From: Strigamia acuminata
Lineage: Eukaryota > Arthropoda > Chilopoda > Geophilomorpha > Linotaeniidae
Direction of reading: 5' to 3'
Assembly (NCBI GenBank): GCA_949358305.1
Contig: OX442317.1
Location: forward strand, 1,364,001 to 1,428,000
DNA: 64,000 nt
The notes under the pieces are model-generated. The model did not search any database, was not told where the DNA came from, and saw only the letters and a program-made list of their open reading frames with translations. The translations under genes were made by a program, and so were the position numbers. Position 1 is the stretch's first letter, and each line of letters starts with the position of its first letter. Shown piece by piece: positions 15,600 through 30,479 of the stretch.

Positions 15600-18500
15600 C
15601 TAGAACACTCACCAAGTTTCAGGACCTCACACTTTCAGATACTTGAGTTACATACTCACAAACATAGCAACTTTTCCCGAAATCGCAACCTCACTTCAAA
15701 CACCCATAAAAAAAAAACCATACACAAGAAACCTCCCAAACTTTTTTTGGCACTTCCTTGACTCATCCCTAGAACACTCACCAAGTTTCAGGACCTCACA
15801 CTTTCAGATACTTGAGTTACATACTCACAAACATAGCAACTTTTCCCGAAATCGCAACCTCACTTCAAACACCCATAAAAAAAAAACTATACACAAGAAA
15901 CCTCCCAAACTTTTTTTGGCACTTCCTTGACTCATCCCTAAGACACTCACCAAGTTTCAGGACCTCGCACCTTCAGATACTTGAGTTACACACTCACAAA
16001 CATAGCAACTTTTCCCGAAATCGCAACCTCACTTCAAACACCCATAAAAAAAAGCCATACACAAGAAACCTCCCAAACTCTTTTTGGCACTTCCTTGACT
16101 CATCCCTAAGACACTCACCAAGTTTCAGGACCTCGCACCTTCAGATACTTGAGTTACACACTCACAAACATAGCAACTTTCCTCGAACACTTCAACTTTT
16201 CCCGAAATTGCAACCTCACTTCAAACACCCATAAAAAGAAAACCATACACAAGAAACCTCCCAAACTTTTTTTGGCACTTTCTTGACTCATCCCTAGAAC
16301 ACTCACCAAGTTTCAGGACCTCACACTTTCAGATACTTGAGTTACATACTCACAAACATAGCAACTTTTCCCGAAATCGCAACCTCACTTCAAACACCCA
16401 TAAAAAAAAAACCATACACAAGAAACCTCCCAAACTTTTTTTGGCACTTTCTTGACTCATCCCTAGAACACTCACCAAGTTTCAGGACCTCACACTTTCA
16501 GATACTTGAGTTACATACTCACAAACATAGCAACTTTTCCCGAAATCGCAACCTCACTTCAAACACCCATAAAAAAAAAACCATACACAAGAAACCTCCC
16601 AAACTTTTTTTGGCACTTCCTTGACTCATCCCTAGAACACTCACCAAGTTTCAGGACCTCACACTTTCAGATACTTGAGTTACATACTCACAAACATAGC
16701 AACTTTTCCCGAAATCGCAACCTCACTTCAAACACCCATAAAAAAAAAACTATACACAAGAAACCTCCCAAACTTTTTTTGGCACTTCCTTGACTCATCC
16801 CTAAGACACTCACCAAGTTTCAGGACCTCGCACCTTCAGATACTTGAGTTACACACTCACAAACATAGCAACTTTTCCCGAAATCACAACCTCACTTCAA
16901 ACACCCATAAAAAAAAAACCATACACAAGAAACCTCCCAAACTTTTTTTGGCACTTCCTTGACTCATCCCTAAGACACTCACCAAGTTTCAGGACCTCGC
17001 ACCTTCAGATACTTGAGTTACACACTCACAAACATAGCAACTTTCCTCGAACACTTCAACTTTTCCCGAAATTGCAACCTCACTTCAAACACCCATAAAA
17101 AGAAAACCATACACAAGAAACCTCCCAAACTTTTTTTGGCACTTTCTTGACTCATCCCTAGAACACTCACCAAGTTTCAGGACCTCACACTTTCAGATAC
17201 TTGAGTTACATACTCACAAACATAGCAACTTTTCCCGAAATCGCAACCTCACTTCAAACACCCATAAAAAAAAAACCATACACAAGAAACCTCCCAAACT
17301 TTTTTTGGCACTTCCTTGACTCATCCCTAGAACACTCACCAAGTTTCAGGACCTCACACTTTCAGATACTTGAGTTACATACTCACAAACATAGCAACTT
17401 TTCCCGAAATCGCAACCTCACTTCAAACACCCATAAAAAAAAAACTATACACAAGAAACCTCCCAAACTTTTTTTGGCACTTCCTTGACTCATCCCTAAG
17501 ACACTCACCAAGTTTCAGGACCTCGCACCTTCAGATACTTGAGTTACACACTCACAAACATAGCAACTTTTCCCGAAATCACAACCTCACTTCAAACACC
17601 CATAAAAAAAAAACCATACACAAGAAACCTCCCAAACTTTTTTTGGCACTTCCTTGACTCATCCCTAAGACACTCACCAAGTTTCAGGACCTCGCACCTT
17701 CAGATACTTGAGTTACACACTCACAAACATAGCAACTTTCCTCGAACACTTCAACTTTTCCCGAAATTGCAACCTCACTTCAAACACCCATAAAAAGAAA
17801 ACCATACACAAGAAACCTCCCAAACTTTTTTTGGCACTTCCTTGACTCATCCCTAGAACACTCACCAAGTTTCAGGACCTCACACTTTCAGATACTTGAG
17901 TTACATACTCACAAACATAGCAACTTTTCCCGAAATCGCAACCTCACTTCAAACACCCATAAAAAAAAAACCATACACAAGAAACCTCCCAAACTTTTTT
18001 TGGCACTTCCTTGACTCATCCCTAAGACACTCACCAAGTTTCAGGACCTCGCACCTTCAGATACTTGAGTTACACACTCACAAACATAGCAACTTTCCTC
18101 GAACACTTCAACTTTTCCCGAAATCGCAACCTCACTTCAAACACCCATAAAAAGAAAACCATACACAAGAAACCTCCCAAACTTTTTTTGGCACTTCCTT
18201 GACTCATCCCTAGAACACTCACCAAGTTTCAGGACCTCACACTTTCAGATACTTGAGTTACATACTCACAAACATAGCAACTTTTCCCGAAATCGCAACC
18301 TCACTTCAAACACCCATAAAAAAAAAACTATACACAAGAAACCTCCCAAACTTTTTTTGGCACTTCCTTGACTCATCCCTAAGACACTCACCAAGTTTCA
18401 GGACCTCGCACCTTCAGATACTTGAGTTACACACTCACAAACATAGCAACTTTCCTCGAACACTTCAACTTTTCCCGAAATCGCAACCTCACTTCAAACA

Positions 18501-21500
18501 CCCATAAAAAAAAAACCATACACAAGAAACCTCCCAAACTCTTTTTGGCACTTCCTTGACTCATCCCTAAGACACTCACCAAGTTTCAGGACCTCGCACC
18601 TTCAGATACTTGAGTTACACACTCACAAACATAGCAACTTTTCCCGAAATCACAACCTCACTTCAAACACCCATAAAAAAAAAACCATACACAAGAAACC
18701 TCCCAAACTTTTTTTGGCACTTCCTTGACTCATCCCTAAGACACTCACCAAGTTTCAGGACCTCGCACCTTCAGATACTTGAGTTACACACTCACAAACA
18801 TAGCAACTTTTCCCGAAATCGCAACCTCACTTCAAACACCCATAAAAAAAAAGCCATACACAAGAAACCTCCCAAACTCTTTTTGGCACTTCCTTGACTC
18901 ATCCCTAGAACACTCACCAAGTTTCAGGACCTCGCACCTTCAGATACTTGAGTTACACACTCACAAACATAGCAACTTTTCCCGAAATCGCAACCTCACT
19001 TCAAACACCCATAAAAAAAAGCCATACACAAGAAACCTCCCAAACTCTTTTTGGCACTTCCTTGACTCATCCCTAAGACACTCACCAAGTTTCAGGACCT
19101 CGCACCTTCAGATACTTGAGTTACACACTCACAAACATAGCAACTTTCCTCGAACACTTCAACTTTTCCCGAAATTGCAACCTCACTTCAAACACCCATA
19201 AAAAGAAAACCATACACAAGAAACCTCCCAAACTCTTTTTGGCACTTCCTTGACTCATCCCTAAGACACTCACCAAGTTTCAGGACCTCGCACCTTCAGA
19301 TACTTGAGTTACACACTCACAAACATAGCAACTTTCCTCGAACACTTCAACTTTTCCCGAAATTGCAACCTCACTTCAAACACCCATAAAAAGAAAACCA
19401 TACACAAGAAACCTCCCAAACTTTTTTTGGCACTTCCTTGACTCATCCCTAGAACACTCACCAAGTTTCAGGACCTCACACTTTCAGATACTTGAGTTAC
19501 ATACTCACAAACATAGCAACTTTTCCCGAAATCGCAACCTCACTTCAAACACCCATAAAAAAAAAACCATACACAAGAAACCTCCCAAACTTTTTTTGGC
19601 ACTTCCTTGACTCATCCCTAAGACACTCACCAAGTTTCAGGACCTCGCACCTTCAGATACTTGAGTTACACACTCACAAACATAGCAACTTTCCTCGAAC
19701 ACTTCAACTTTTCCCGAAATCGCAACCTCACTTCAAACACCCATAAAAAGAAAACCATACACAAGAAACCTCCCAAACTTTTTTTGGCACTTCCTTGACT
19801 CATCCCTAAGACACTCACCAAGTTTCAGGACCTCGCACCTTCAGATACTTGAGTTACACACTCACAAACATAGCAACTTTTCCCGAAATCGCAACCTCAC
19901 TTCAAACACCCATAAAAAAAAGCCATACACAAGAAACCTCCCAAACTCTTTTTGGCACTTCCTTGACTCATCCCTAAGACACTCACCAAGTTTCAGGACC
20001 TCGCACCTTCAGATACTTGAGTTACACACTCACAAACATAGCAACTTTCCTCGAACACTTCAACTTTTCCCGAAATTGCAACCTCACTTCAAACACCCAT
20101 AAAAAGAAAACCATACACAAGAAACCTCCCAAACTTTTTTTGGCACTTCCTTGACTCATCCCTAGAACACTCACCAAGTTTCAGGACCTCACACTTTCAG
20201 ATACTTGAGTTACATACTCACAAACATAGCAACTTTTCCCGAAATCGCAACCTCACTTCAAACACCCATAAAAAAAAAACCATACACAAGAAACCTCCCA
20301 AACTTTTTTTGGCACTTCCTTGACTCATCCCTAAGACACTCACCAAGTTTCAGGACCTCGCACCTTCAGATACTTGAGTTACACACTCACAAACATAGCA
20401 ACTTTCCTCGAACACTTCAACTTTTCCCGAAATCGCAACCTCACTTCAAACACCCATAAAAAGAAAACCATACACAAGAAACCTCCCAAACTTTTTTTGG
20501 CACTTCCTTGACTCATCCCTAAGACACTCACCAAGTTTCAGGACCTCGCACCTTCAGATACTTGAGTTACACACTCACAAACATAGCAACTTTTCCCGAA
20601 ATCGCAACCTCACTTCAAACACCCATAAAAAAAAGCCATACACAAGAAACCTCCCAAACTCTTTTTGGCACTTCCTTGACTCATCCCTAAGACACTCACC
20701 AAGTTTCAGGACCTCGCACCTTCAGATACTTGAGTTACACACTCACAAACATAGCAACTTTCCTCGAACACTTCAACTTTTCCCGAAATTGCAACCTCAC
20801 TTCAAACACCCATAAAAAGAAAACCATACACAAGAAACCTCCCAAACTTTTTTTGGCACTTTCTTGACTCATCCCTAGAACACTCACCAAGTTTCAGGAC
20901 CTCACACTTTCAGATACTTGAGTTACATACTCACAAACATAGCAACTTTTCCCGAAATCGCAACCTCACTTCAAACACCCATAAAAAAAAAACCATACAC
21001 AAGAAACCTCCCAAACTTTTTTTGGCACTTCCTTGACTCATCCCTAGAACACTCACCAAGTTTCAGGACCTCACACTTTCAGATACTTGAGTTACATACT
21101 CACAAACATAGCAACTTTTCCCGAAATCGCAACCTCACTTCAAACACCCATAAAAAAAAAACTATACACAAGAAACCTCCCAAACTTTTTTTGGCACTTC
21201 CTTGACTCATCCCTAAGACACTCACCAAGTTTCAGGACCTCGCACCTTCAGATACTTGAGTTACACACTCACAAACATAGCAACTTTTCCCGAAATCGCA
21301 ACCTCACTTCAAACACCCATAAAAAAAAGCCATACACAAGAAACCTCCCAAACTCTTTTTGGCACTTCCTTGACTCATCCCTAAGACACTCACCAAGTTT
21401 CAGGACCTCGCACCTTCAGATACTTGAGTTACACACTCACAAACATAGCAACTTTCCTCGAACACTTCAACTTTTCCCGAAATTGCAACCTCACTTCAAA

Positions 21501-24400
21501 CACCCATAAAAAGAAAACCATACACAAGAAACCTCCCAAACTTTTTTTGGCACTTTCTTGACTCATCCCTAGAACACTCACCAAGTTTCAGGACCTCACA
21601 CTTTCAGATACTTGAGTTACATACTCACAAACATAGCAACTTTTCCCGAAATCGCAACCTCACTTCAAACACCCATAAAAAAAAAACCATACACAAGAAA
21701 CCTCCCAAACTTTTTTTGGCACTTTCTTGACTCATCCCTAGAACACTCACCAAGTTTCAGGACCTCACACTTTCAGATACTTGAGTTACATACTCACAAA
21801 CATAGCAACTTTTCCCGAAATCGCAACCTCACTTCAAACACCCATAAAAAAAAAACCATACACAAGAAACCTCCCAAACTTTTTTTGGCACTTCCTTGAC
21901 TCATCCCTAGAACACTCACCAAGTTTCAGGACCTCACACTTTCAGATACTTGAGTTACATACTCACAAACATAGCAACTTTTCCCGAAATCGCAACCTCA
22001 CTTCAAACACCCATAAAAAAAAAACTATACACAAGAAACCTCCCAAACTTTTTTTGGCACTTCCTTGACTCATCCCTAAGACACTCACCAAGTTTCAGGA
22101 CCTCGCACCTTCAGATACTTGAGTTACACACTCACAAACATAGCAACTTTTCCCGAAATCACAACCTCACTTCAAACACCCATAAAAAAAAAACCATACA
22201 CAAGAAACCTCCCAAACTTTTTTTGGCACTTCCTTGACTCATCCCTAAGACACTCACCAAGTTTCAGGACCTCGCACCTTCAGATACTTGAGTTACACAC
22301 TCACAAACATAGCAACTTTCCTCGAACACTTCAACTTTTCCCGAAATTGCAACCTCACTTCAAACACCCATAAAAAGAAAACCATACACAAGAAACCTCC
22401 CAAACTTTTTTTGGCACTTCCTTGACTCATCCCTAGAACACTCACCAAGTTTCAGGACCTCACACTTTCAGATACTTGAGTTACATACTCACAAACATAG
22501 CAACTTTTCCCGAAATCGCAACCTCACTTCAAACACCCATAAAAAAAAAACCATACACAAGAAACCTCCCAAACTTTTTTTGGCACTTCCTTGACTCATC
22601 CCTAAGACACTCACCAAGTTTCAGGACCTCGCACCTTCAGATACTTGAGTTACACACTCACAAACATAGCAACTTTCCTCGAACACTTCAACTTTTCCCG
22701 AAATCGCAACCTCACTTCAAACACCCATAAAAAGAAAACCATACACAAGAAACCTCCCAAACTTTTTTTGGCACTTCCTTGACTCATCCCTAGAACACTC
22801 ACCAAGTTTCAGGACCTCACACTTTCAGATACTTGAGTTACATACTCACAAACATAGCAACTTTTCCCGAAATCGCAACCTCACTTCAAACACCCATAAA
22901 AAAAAAACTATACACAAGAAACCTCCCAAACTTTTTTTGGCACTTCCTTGACTCATCCCTAAGACACTCACCAAGTTTCAGGACCTCGCACCTTCAGATA
23001 CTTGAGTTACACACTCACAAACATAGCAACTTTCCTCGAACACTTCAACTTTTCCCGAAATCGCAACCTCACTTCAAACACCCATAAAAAAAAAACCATA
23101 CACAAGAAACCTCCCAAACTCTTTTTGGCACTTCCTTGACTCATCCCTAAGACACTCACCAAGTTTCAGGACCTCGCACCTTCAGATACTTGAGTTACAC
23201 ACTCACAAACATAGCAACTTTTCCCGAAATCACAACCTCACTTCAAACACCCATAAAAAAAAAACCATACACAAGAAACCTCCCAAACTTTTTTTGGCAC
23301 TTCCTTGACTCATCCCTAAGACACTCACCAAGTTTCAGGACCTCGCACCTTCAGATACTTGAGTTACACACTCACAAACATAGCAACTTTTCCCGAAATC
23401 GCAACCTCACTTCAAACACCCATAAAAAAAAAGCCATACACAAGAAACCTCCCAAACTCTTTTTGGCACTTCCTTGACTCATCCCTAGAACACTCACCAA
23501 GTTTCAGGACCTCGCACCTTCAGATACTTGAGTTACACACTCACAAACATAGCAACTTTTCCCGAAATCGCAACCTCACTTCAAACACCCATAAAAAAAA
23601 GCCATACACAAGAAACCTCCCAAACTCTTTTTGGCACTTCCTTGACTCATCCCTAAGACACTCACCAAGTTTCAGGACCTCGCACCTTCAGATACTTGAG
23701 TTACACACTCACAAACATAGCAACTTTCCTCGAACACTTCAACTTTTCCCGAAATTGCAACCTCACTTCAAACACCCATAAAAAGAAAACCATACACAAG
23801 AAACCTCCCAAACTCTTTTTGGCACTTCCTTGACTCATCCCTAAGACACTCACCAAGTTTCAGGACCTCGCACCTTCAGATACTTGAGTTACACACTCAC
23901 AAACATAGCAACTTTCCTCGAACACTTCAACTTTTCCCGAAATTGCAACCTCACTTCAAACACCCATAAAAAGAAAACCATACACAAGAAACCTCCCAAA
24001 CTTTTTTTGGCACTTCCTTGACTCATCCCTAGAACACTCACCAAGTTTCAGGACCTCACACTTTCAGATACTTGAGTTACATACTCACAAACATAGCAAC
24101 TTTTCCCGAAATCGCAACCTCACTTCAAACACCCATAAAAAAAAAACCATACACAAGAAACCTCCCAAACTTTTTTTGGCACTTCCTTGACTCATCCCTA
24201 AGACACTCACCAAGTTTCAGGACCTCGCACCTTCAGATACTTGAGTTACACACTCACAAACATAGCAACTTTCCTCGAACACTTCAACTTTTCCCGAAAT
24301 CGCAACCTCACTTCAAACACCCATAAAAAGAAAACCATACACAAGAAACCTCCCAAACTTTTTTTGGCACTTCCTTGACTCATCCCTAAGACACTCACCA
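15600..24400 (+). repeat. Higher-order repeat, 5,275/4,580-bp block duplicated in tandem
   Basis: Monomers at 15643, 15812, 16337, 16506, 16675 and 16844 recur at 20918, 21087, 21612, 21781, 21950 and 22119 (offset 5,275). Monomers at 17896, 18253, 18610, 18779 and 19492 recur at 22476, 22833, 23190, 23359 and 24072 (offset 4,580). The 695-bp change of offset means the first copy carries about four extra monomers (about 17,150-17,840), or the second has lost them. This is the largest repeat block I can follow in the array. Confidence 0.88.
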
Positions 24401-27400
24401 AGTTTCAGGACCTCGCACCTTCAGATACTTGAGTTACACACTCACAAACATAGCAACTTTCCTCGAAATCACAACCTCACTTCAAACACCCATAAAAAAA
24501 AAACCATACACAAGAAACCTCCCAAACTTTTTTTGGCACTTCCTTGACTCATCCCTAGAACACTCACCAAGTTTCAGGACCTCACACTTTCAGATACTTG
24601 AGTTACATACTCACAAACATAGCAACTTTTCCCGAAATCGCAACCTCACTTCAAACACCCATAAAAAAAAAACCATACACAAGAAACCTCCCAAACTTTT
24701 TTTGGCACTTCCTTGACTCATCCCTAAGACACTCACCAAGTTTCAGGACCTCGCACCTTCAGATACTTGAGTTACACACTCACAAACATAGCAACTTTCC
24801 TCGAACACTTCAACTTTTCCCGAAATCGCAACCTCACTTCAAACACCCATAAAAAAAAAACCATACACAAGAAACCTCCCAAACTCTTTTTGGCACTTCC
24901 TTGACTCATCCCTAAGACACTCACCAAGTTTCAGGACCTCGCACCTTCAGATACTTGAGTTACACACTCACAAACATAGCAACTTTTCCCGAAATCACAA
25001 CCTCACTTCAAACACCCATAAAAAAAAAACCATACACAAGAAACCTCCCAAACTTTTTTTGGCACTTCCTTGACTCATCCCTAAGACACTCACCAAGTTT
25101 CAGGACCTCGCACCTTCAGATACTTGAGTTACACACTCACAAACATAGCAACTTTCCTCGAACACTTCAACTTTTCCCGAAATCGCAACCTCACTTCAAA
25201 CACCCATAAAAAAAAAACCATACACAAGAAACCTCCCAAACTCTTTTTGGCACTTCCTTGACTCATCCCTAAGACACTCACCAAGTTTCAGGACCTCGCA
25301 CCTTCAGATACTTGAGTTACTCACTCACAAACATAGCAACTTTTCCCGAAATCGCAACCTCACTTCAAACACCCATAAAAAAAAAACCATACACAAGAAA
25401 CCTCCCAAACTTTTTTTGGCACTTCCTTGACTCATCCCTAAGACACTCACCAAGTTTCAGGACCTCGCACCTTCAGATACTTGAGTTACACACTCACAAA
25501 CATAGCAACTTTCCTCGAACACTTCAACTTTTCCCGAAATCGCAACCTCACTTCAAACACCCATAAAAAAAAAACCATACACAAGAAACCTCCCAAACTC
25601 TTTTTGGCACTTCCTTGACTCATCCCTAAGACACTCACCAAGTTTCAGGACCTCGCACCTTCAGATACTTGAGTTACTCACTCACAAACATAGCAACTTT
25701 TCCCGAAATCGCAACCTCACTTCAAACACCCATAAAAAAAAAACCATACACAAGAAACCTCCCAAACTTTTTTTGGCACTTTCTTGACTCATCCCTAAGA
25801 CACTCACCAAGTTTCAGGACCTCGCACCTTCAGATACTTGAGTTACACACTCACAAACATAGCAACTTTTCCCGAAATCGCAACTTCACTTCAAACACCC
25901 ATAAAAAAAAAGCCATACACAAGAAACCTCCCAAACTCTTTTTGGCACTTCCTTGACTCATCCCTAGAACACTCACCAAGTTTCAGGACCTCGCACCTTC
26001 AGATACTTGAGTTACACACTCACAAACATAGCAACTTTTCCCGAAATCGCAACCTCACTTCAAACACCCATAAAAAAAAGCCATACACAAGAAACCTCCC
26101 AAACTCTTTTTGGCACTTCCTTGACTCATCCCTAAGACACTCACCAAGTTTCAGGACCTCGCACCTTCAGATACTTGAGTTACATACTCACAAACATAGC
26201 AACTTTTCCCGAAATCGCAACCTCACTTCAAACACCCATAAAAAAAAAACTATACACAAGAAACCTCCCAAACTTTTTTTGGCACTTCCTTGACTCATCC
26301 CTAAGACACTCACCAAGTTTCAGGACCTCGCACCTTCAGATACTTGAGTTACACACTCACAAACATAGCAACTTTCCTCGAACACTTCAACTTTTCCCGA
26401 AATCGCAACCTCACTTCAAACACCCATAAAAAAAAACCATACACAAGAAACCTCCCAAACTCTTTTTGGCACTTCCTTGACTCATCCCTAAGACACTCAC
26501 CAAGTTTCAGGACCTCGCACCTTCAGATACTTGAGTTACACACTCACAAACATAGCAACTTTTCCCGAAATCACAACCTCACTTCAAACACCCATAAAAA
26601 AAAAACCATACACAAGAAACCTCCCAAACTTTTTTTGGCACTTCCTTGACTCATCCCTAAGACACTCACCAAGTTTCAGGACCTCGCACCTTCAGATACT
26701 TGAGTTACACACTCACAAACATAGCAACTTTTCCCGAAATCGCAACCTCACTTCAAACACCCATAAAAAAAAAGCCATACACAAGAAACCTCCCAAACTC
26801 TTTTTGGCACTTCCTTGACTCATCCCTAGAACACTCACCAAGTTTCAGGACCTCGCACCTTCAGATACTTGAGTTACACACTCACAAACATAGCAACTTT
26901 TCCCGAAATCGCAACCTCACTTCAAACACCCATAAAAAAAAGCCATACACAAGAAACCTCCCAAACTCTTTTTGGCACTTCCTTGACTCATCCCTAAGAC
27001 ACTCACCAAGTTTCAGGACCTCGCACCTTCAGATACTTGAGTTACACACTCACAAACATAGCAACTTTCCTCGAACACTTCAACTTTTCCCGAAATTGCA
27101 ACCTCACTTCAAACACCCATAAAAAGAAAACCATACACAAGAAACCTCCCAAACTTTTTTTGGCACTTTCTTGACTCATCCCTAGAACACTCACCAAGTT
27201 TCAGGACCTCACACTTTCAGATACTTGAGTTACATACTCACAAACATAGCAACTTTTCCCGAAATCGCAACCTCACTTCAAACACCCATAAAAAAAAACC
27301 ATACACAAGAAACCTCCCAAACTTTTTTTGGCACTTCCTTGACTCATCCCTAGAACACTCACCAAGTTTCAGGACCTCACACTTTCAGATACTTGAGTTA

Positions 27401-30400
27401 CATACTCACAAACATAGCAACTTTTCCCGAAATCGCAACCTCACTTCAAACACCCATAAAAAAAAAACTATACACAAGAAACCTCCCAAACTTTTTTTGG
27501 CACTTCCTTGACTCATCCCTAAGACACTCACCAAGTTTCAGGACCTCGCACCTTCAGATACTTGAGTTACACACTCACAAACATAGCAACTTTTCCCGAA
27601 ATCACAACCTCACTTCAAACACCCATAAAAAAAAAACCATACACAAGAAACCTCCCAAACTTTTTTTGGCACTTCCTTGACTCATCCCTAAGACACTCAC
27701 CAAGTTTCAGGACCTCGCACCTTCAGATACTTGAGTTACACACTCACAAACATAGCAACTTTCCTCGAACACTTCAACTTTTCCCGAAATCGCAACCTCA
27801 CTTCAAACACCCATAAAAAAAAAACCATACACAAGAAACCTCCCAAACTCTTTTTGGCACTTCCTTGACTCATCCCTAAGACACTCACCAAGTTTCAGGA
27901 CCTCGCACCTTCAGATACTTGAGTTACACACTCACAAACATAGCAACTTTTCCCGAAATCGCAACCTCACTTCAAACACCCATAAAAAAAAAACCATACA
28001 CAAGAAACCTCCCAAACTCTTTTTGGCACTTCCTTGACTCATCCCTAGAACACTCACCAAGTTTCAGGACCTCGCACCTTCAGATACTTGAGTTACACAC
28101 TCACAAACATAGCAACTTTTCCCGAAATCGCAACCTCACTTCAAACACCCATAAAAAAAAGCCATACACAAGAAACCTCCCAAACTCTTTTTGGCACTTC
28201 CTTGACTCATCCCTAAGACACTCACCAAGTTTCAGGACCTCGCACCTTCAGATACTTGAGTTACACACTCACAAACATAGCAACTTTTCCCGAAATCGCA
28301 ACCTCACTTCAAACACCCATAAAAAAAAAGCCATACACAAGAAACCTCCCAAACTCTTTTTGGCACTTTCTTGACTCATCCCTAGAACACTCACCAAGTT
28401 TCAGGACCTCGCACCTTCAGATACTTGAGTTACACACTCACAAACATAGCAACTTTCCTCGAACACTTCAACTTTTCCCGAAATTGCAACCTCACTTCAA
28501 ACACCCATAAAAAAAAAACCATACACAAGAAACCTCCCAAACTCTTTTTGGCACTTCCTTGACTCATCCCTAAGACACTCACCAAGTTTCAGGACCTCGC
28601 ACCTTCAGATACTTGAGTTACACACTCACAAACATAGCAACTTTTCCCGAAATCGCAACCTCACTTCAAACACCCATAAAAAAAAAGCCATACACAAGAA
28701 ACCTCCCAAACTCTTTTTGGCACTTCCTTGACTCATCCCTAGAACACTCACCAAGTTTCAGGACCTCGCACCTTCAGATACTTGAGTTACACACTCACAA
28801 ACATAGCAACTTTTCCCGAAATCGCAACCTCACTTCAAACACCCATAAAAAAAAGCCATACACAAGAAACCTCCCAAACTTTTTTTGGCACTTCCTTGAC
28901 TCATCCCTAAGACACTCACCAAGTTTCAGGACCTCGCACCTTCAGATACTTGAGTTACACACTCACAAACATAGCAACTTTCCTCGAACACTTCAACTTT
29001 TCCCGAAATCGCAACCTCACTTCAAACACCCATAAAAAAAAAACCATACACAAGAAACCTCCCAAACTCTTTTTGGCACTTCCTTGACTCATCCCTAAGA
29101 CACTCACCAAGTTTCAGGACCTCGCACCTTCAGATACTTGAGTTACACACTCACAAACATAGCAACTTTCCTCGAAATCACAACCTCACTTCAAACACCC
29201 ATAAAAAAAAAACCATACACAAGAAACCTCCCAAACTTTTTTTGGCACTTCCTTGACTCATCCCTAGAACACTCACCAAGTTTCAGGACCTCACACTTTC
29301 AGATACTTGAGTTACATACTCACAAACATAGCAACTTTTCCCGAAATCGCAACCTCACTTCAAACACCCATAAAAAAAAAACCATACACAAGAAACCTCC
29401 CAAACTTTTTTTGGCACTTCCTTGACTCATCCCTAAGACACTCACCAAGTTTCAGGACCTCGCACCTTCAGATACTTGAGTTACACACTCACAAACATAG
29501 CAACTTTCCTCGAACACTTCAACTTTTCCCGAAATCGCAACCTCACTTCAAACACCCATAAAAAAAAAACCATACACAAGAAACCTCCCAAACTCTTTTT
29601 GGCACTTCCTTGACTCATCCCTAAGACACTCACCAAGTTTCAGGACCTCGCACCTTCAGATACTTGAGTTACACACTCACAAACATAGCAACTTTTCCCG
29701 AAATCGCAACCTCACTTCAAACACCCATAAAAAAAAAACCATACACAAGAAACCTCCCAAACTCTTTTTGGCACTTCCTTGACTCATCCCTAGAACACTC
29801 ACCAAGTTTCAGGACCTCGCACCTTCAGATACTTGAGTTACACACTCACAAACATAGCAACTTTTCCCGAAATCGCAACCTCACTTCAAACACCCATAAA
29901 AAAAAGCCATACACAAGAAACCTCCCAAACTCTTTTTGGCACTTCCTTGACTCATCCCTAAGACACTCACCAAGTTTCAGGACCTCGCACCTTCAGATAC
30001 TTGAGTTACACACTCACAAACATAGCAACTTTTCCCGAAATCGCAACCTCACTTCAAACACCCATAAAAAAAAGCCATACACAAGAAACCTCCCAAACTC
30101 TTTTTGGCACTTCCTTGACTCATCCCTAGAACACTCACCAAGTTTCAGGACCTCGCACCTTCAGATACTTGAGTTACACACTCACAAACATAGCAACTTT
30201 TCCCGAAATCGCAACCTCACTTCAAACACCCATAAAAAAAAGCCATACACAAGAAACCTCCCAAACTCTTTTTGGCACTTCCTTGACTCATCCCTAAGAC
30301 ACTCACCAAGTTTCAGGACCTCGCACCTTCAGATACTTGAGTTACACACTCACAAACATAGCAACTTTCCTCGAACACTTCAACTTTTCCCGAAATTGCA

Positions 30401-30479
30401 ACCTCACTTCAAACACCCATAAAAAAAAAACCATACACAAGAAACCTCCCAAACTCTTTTTGGCACTTCCTTGACTCAT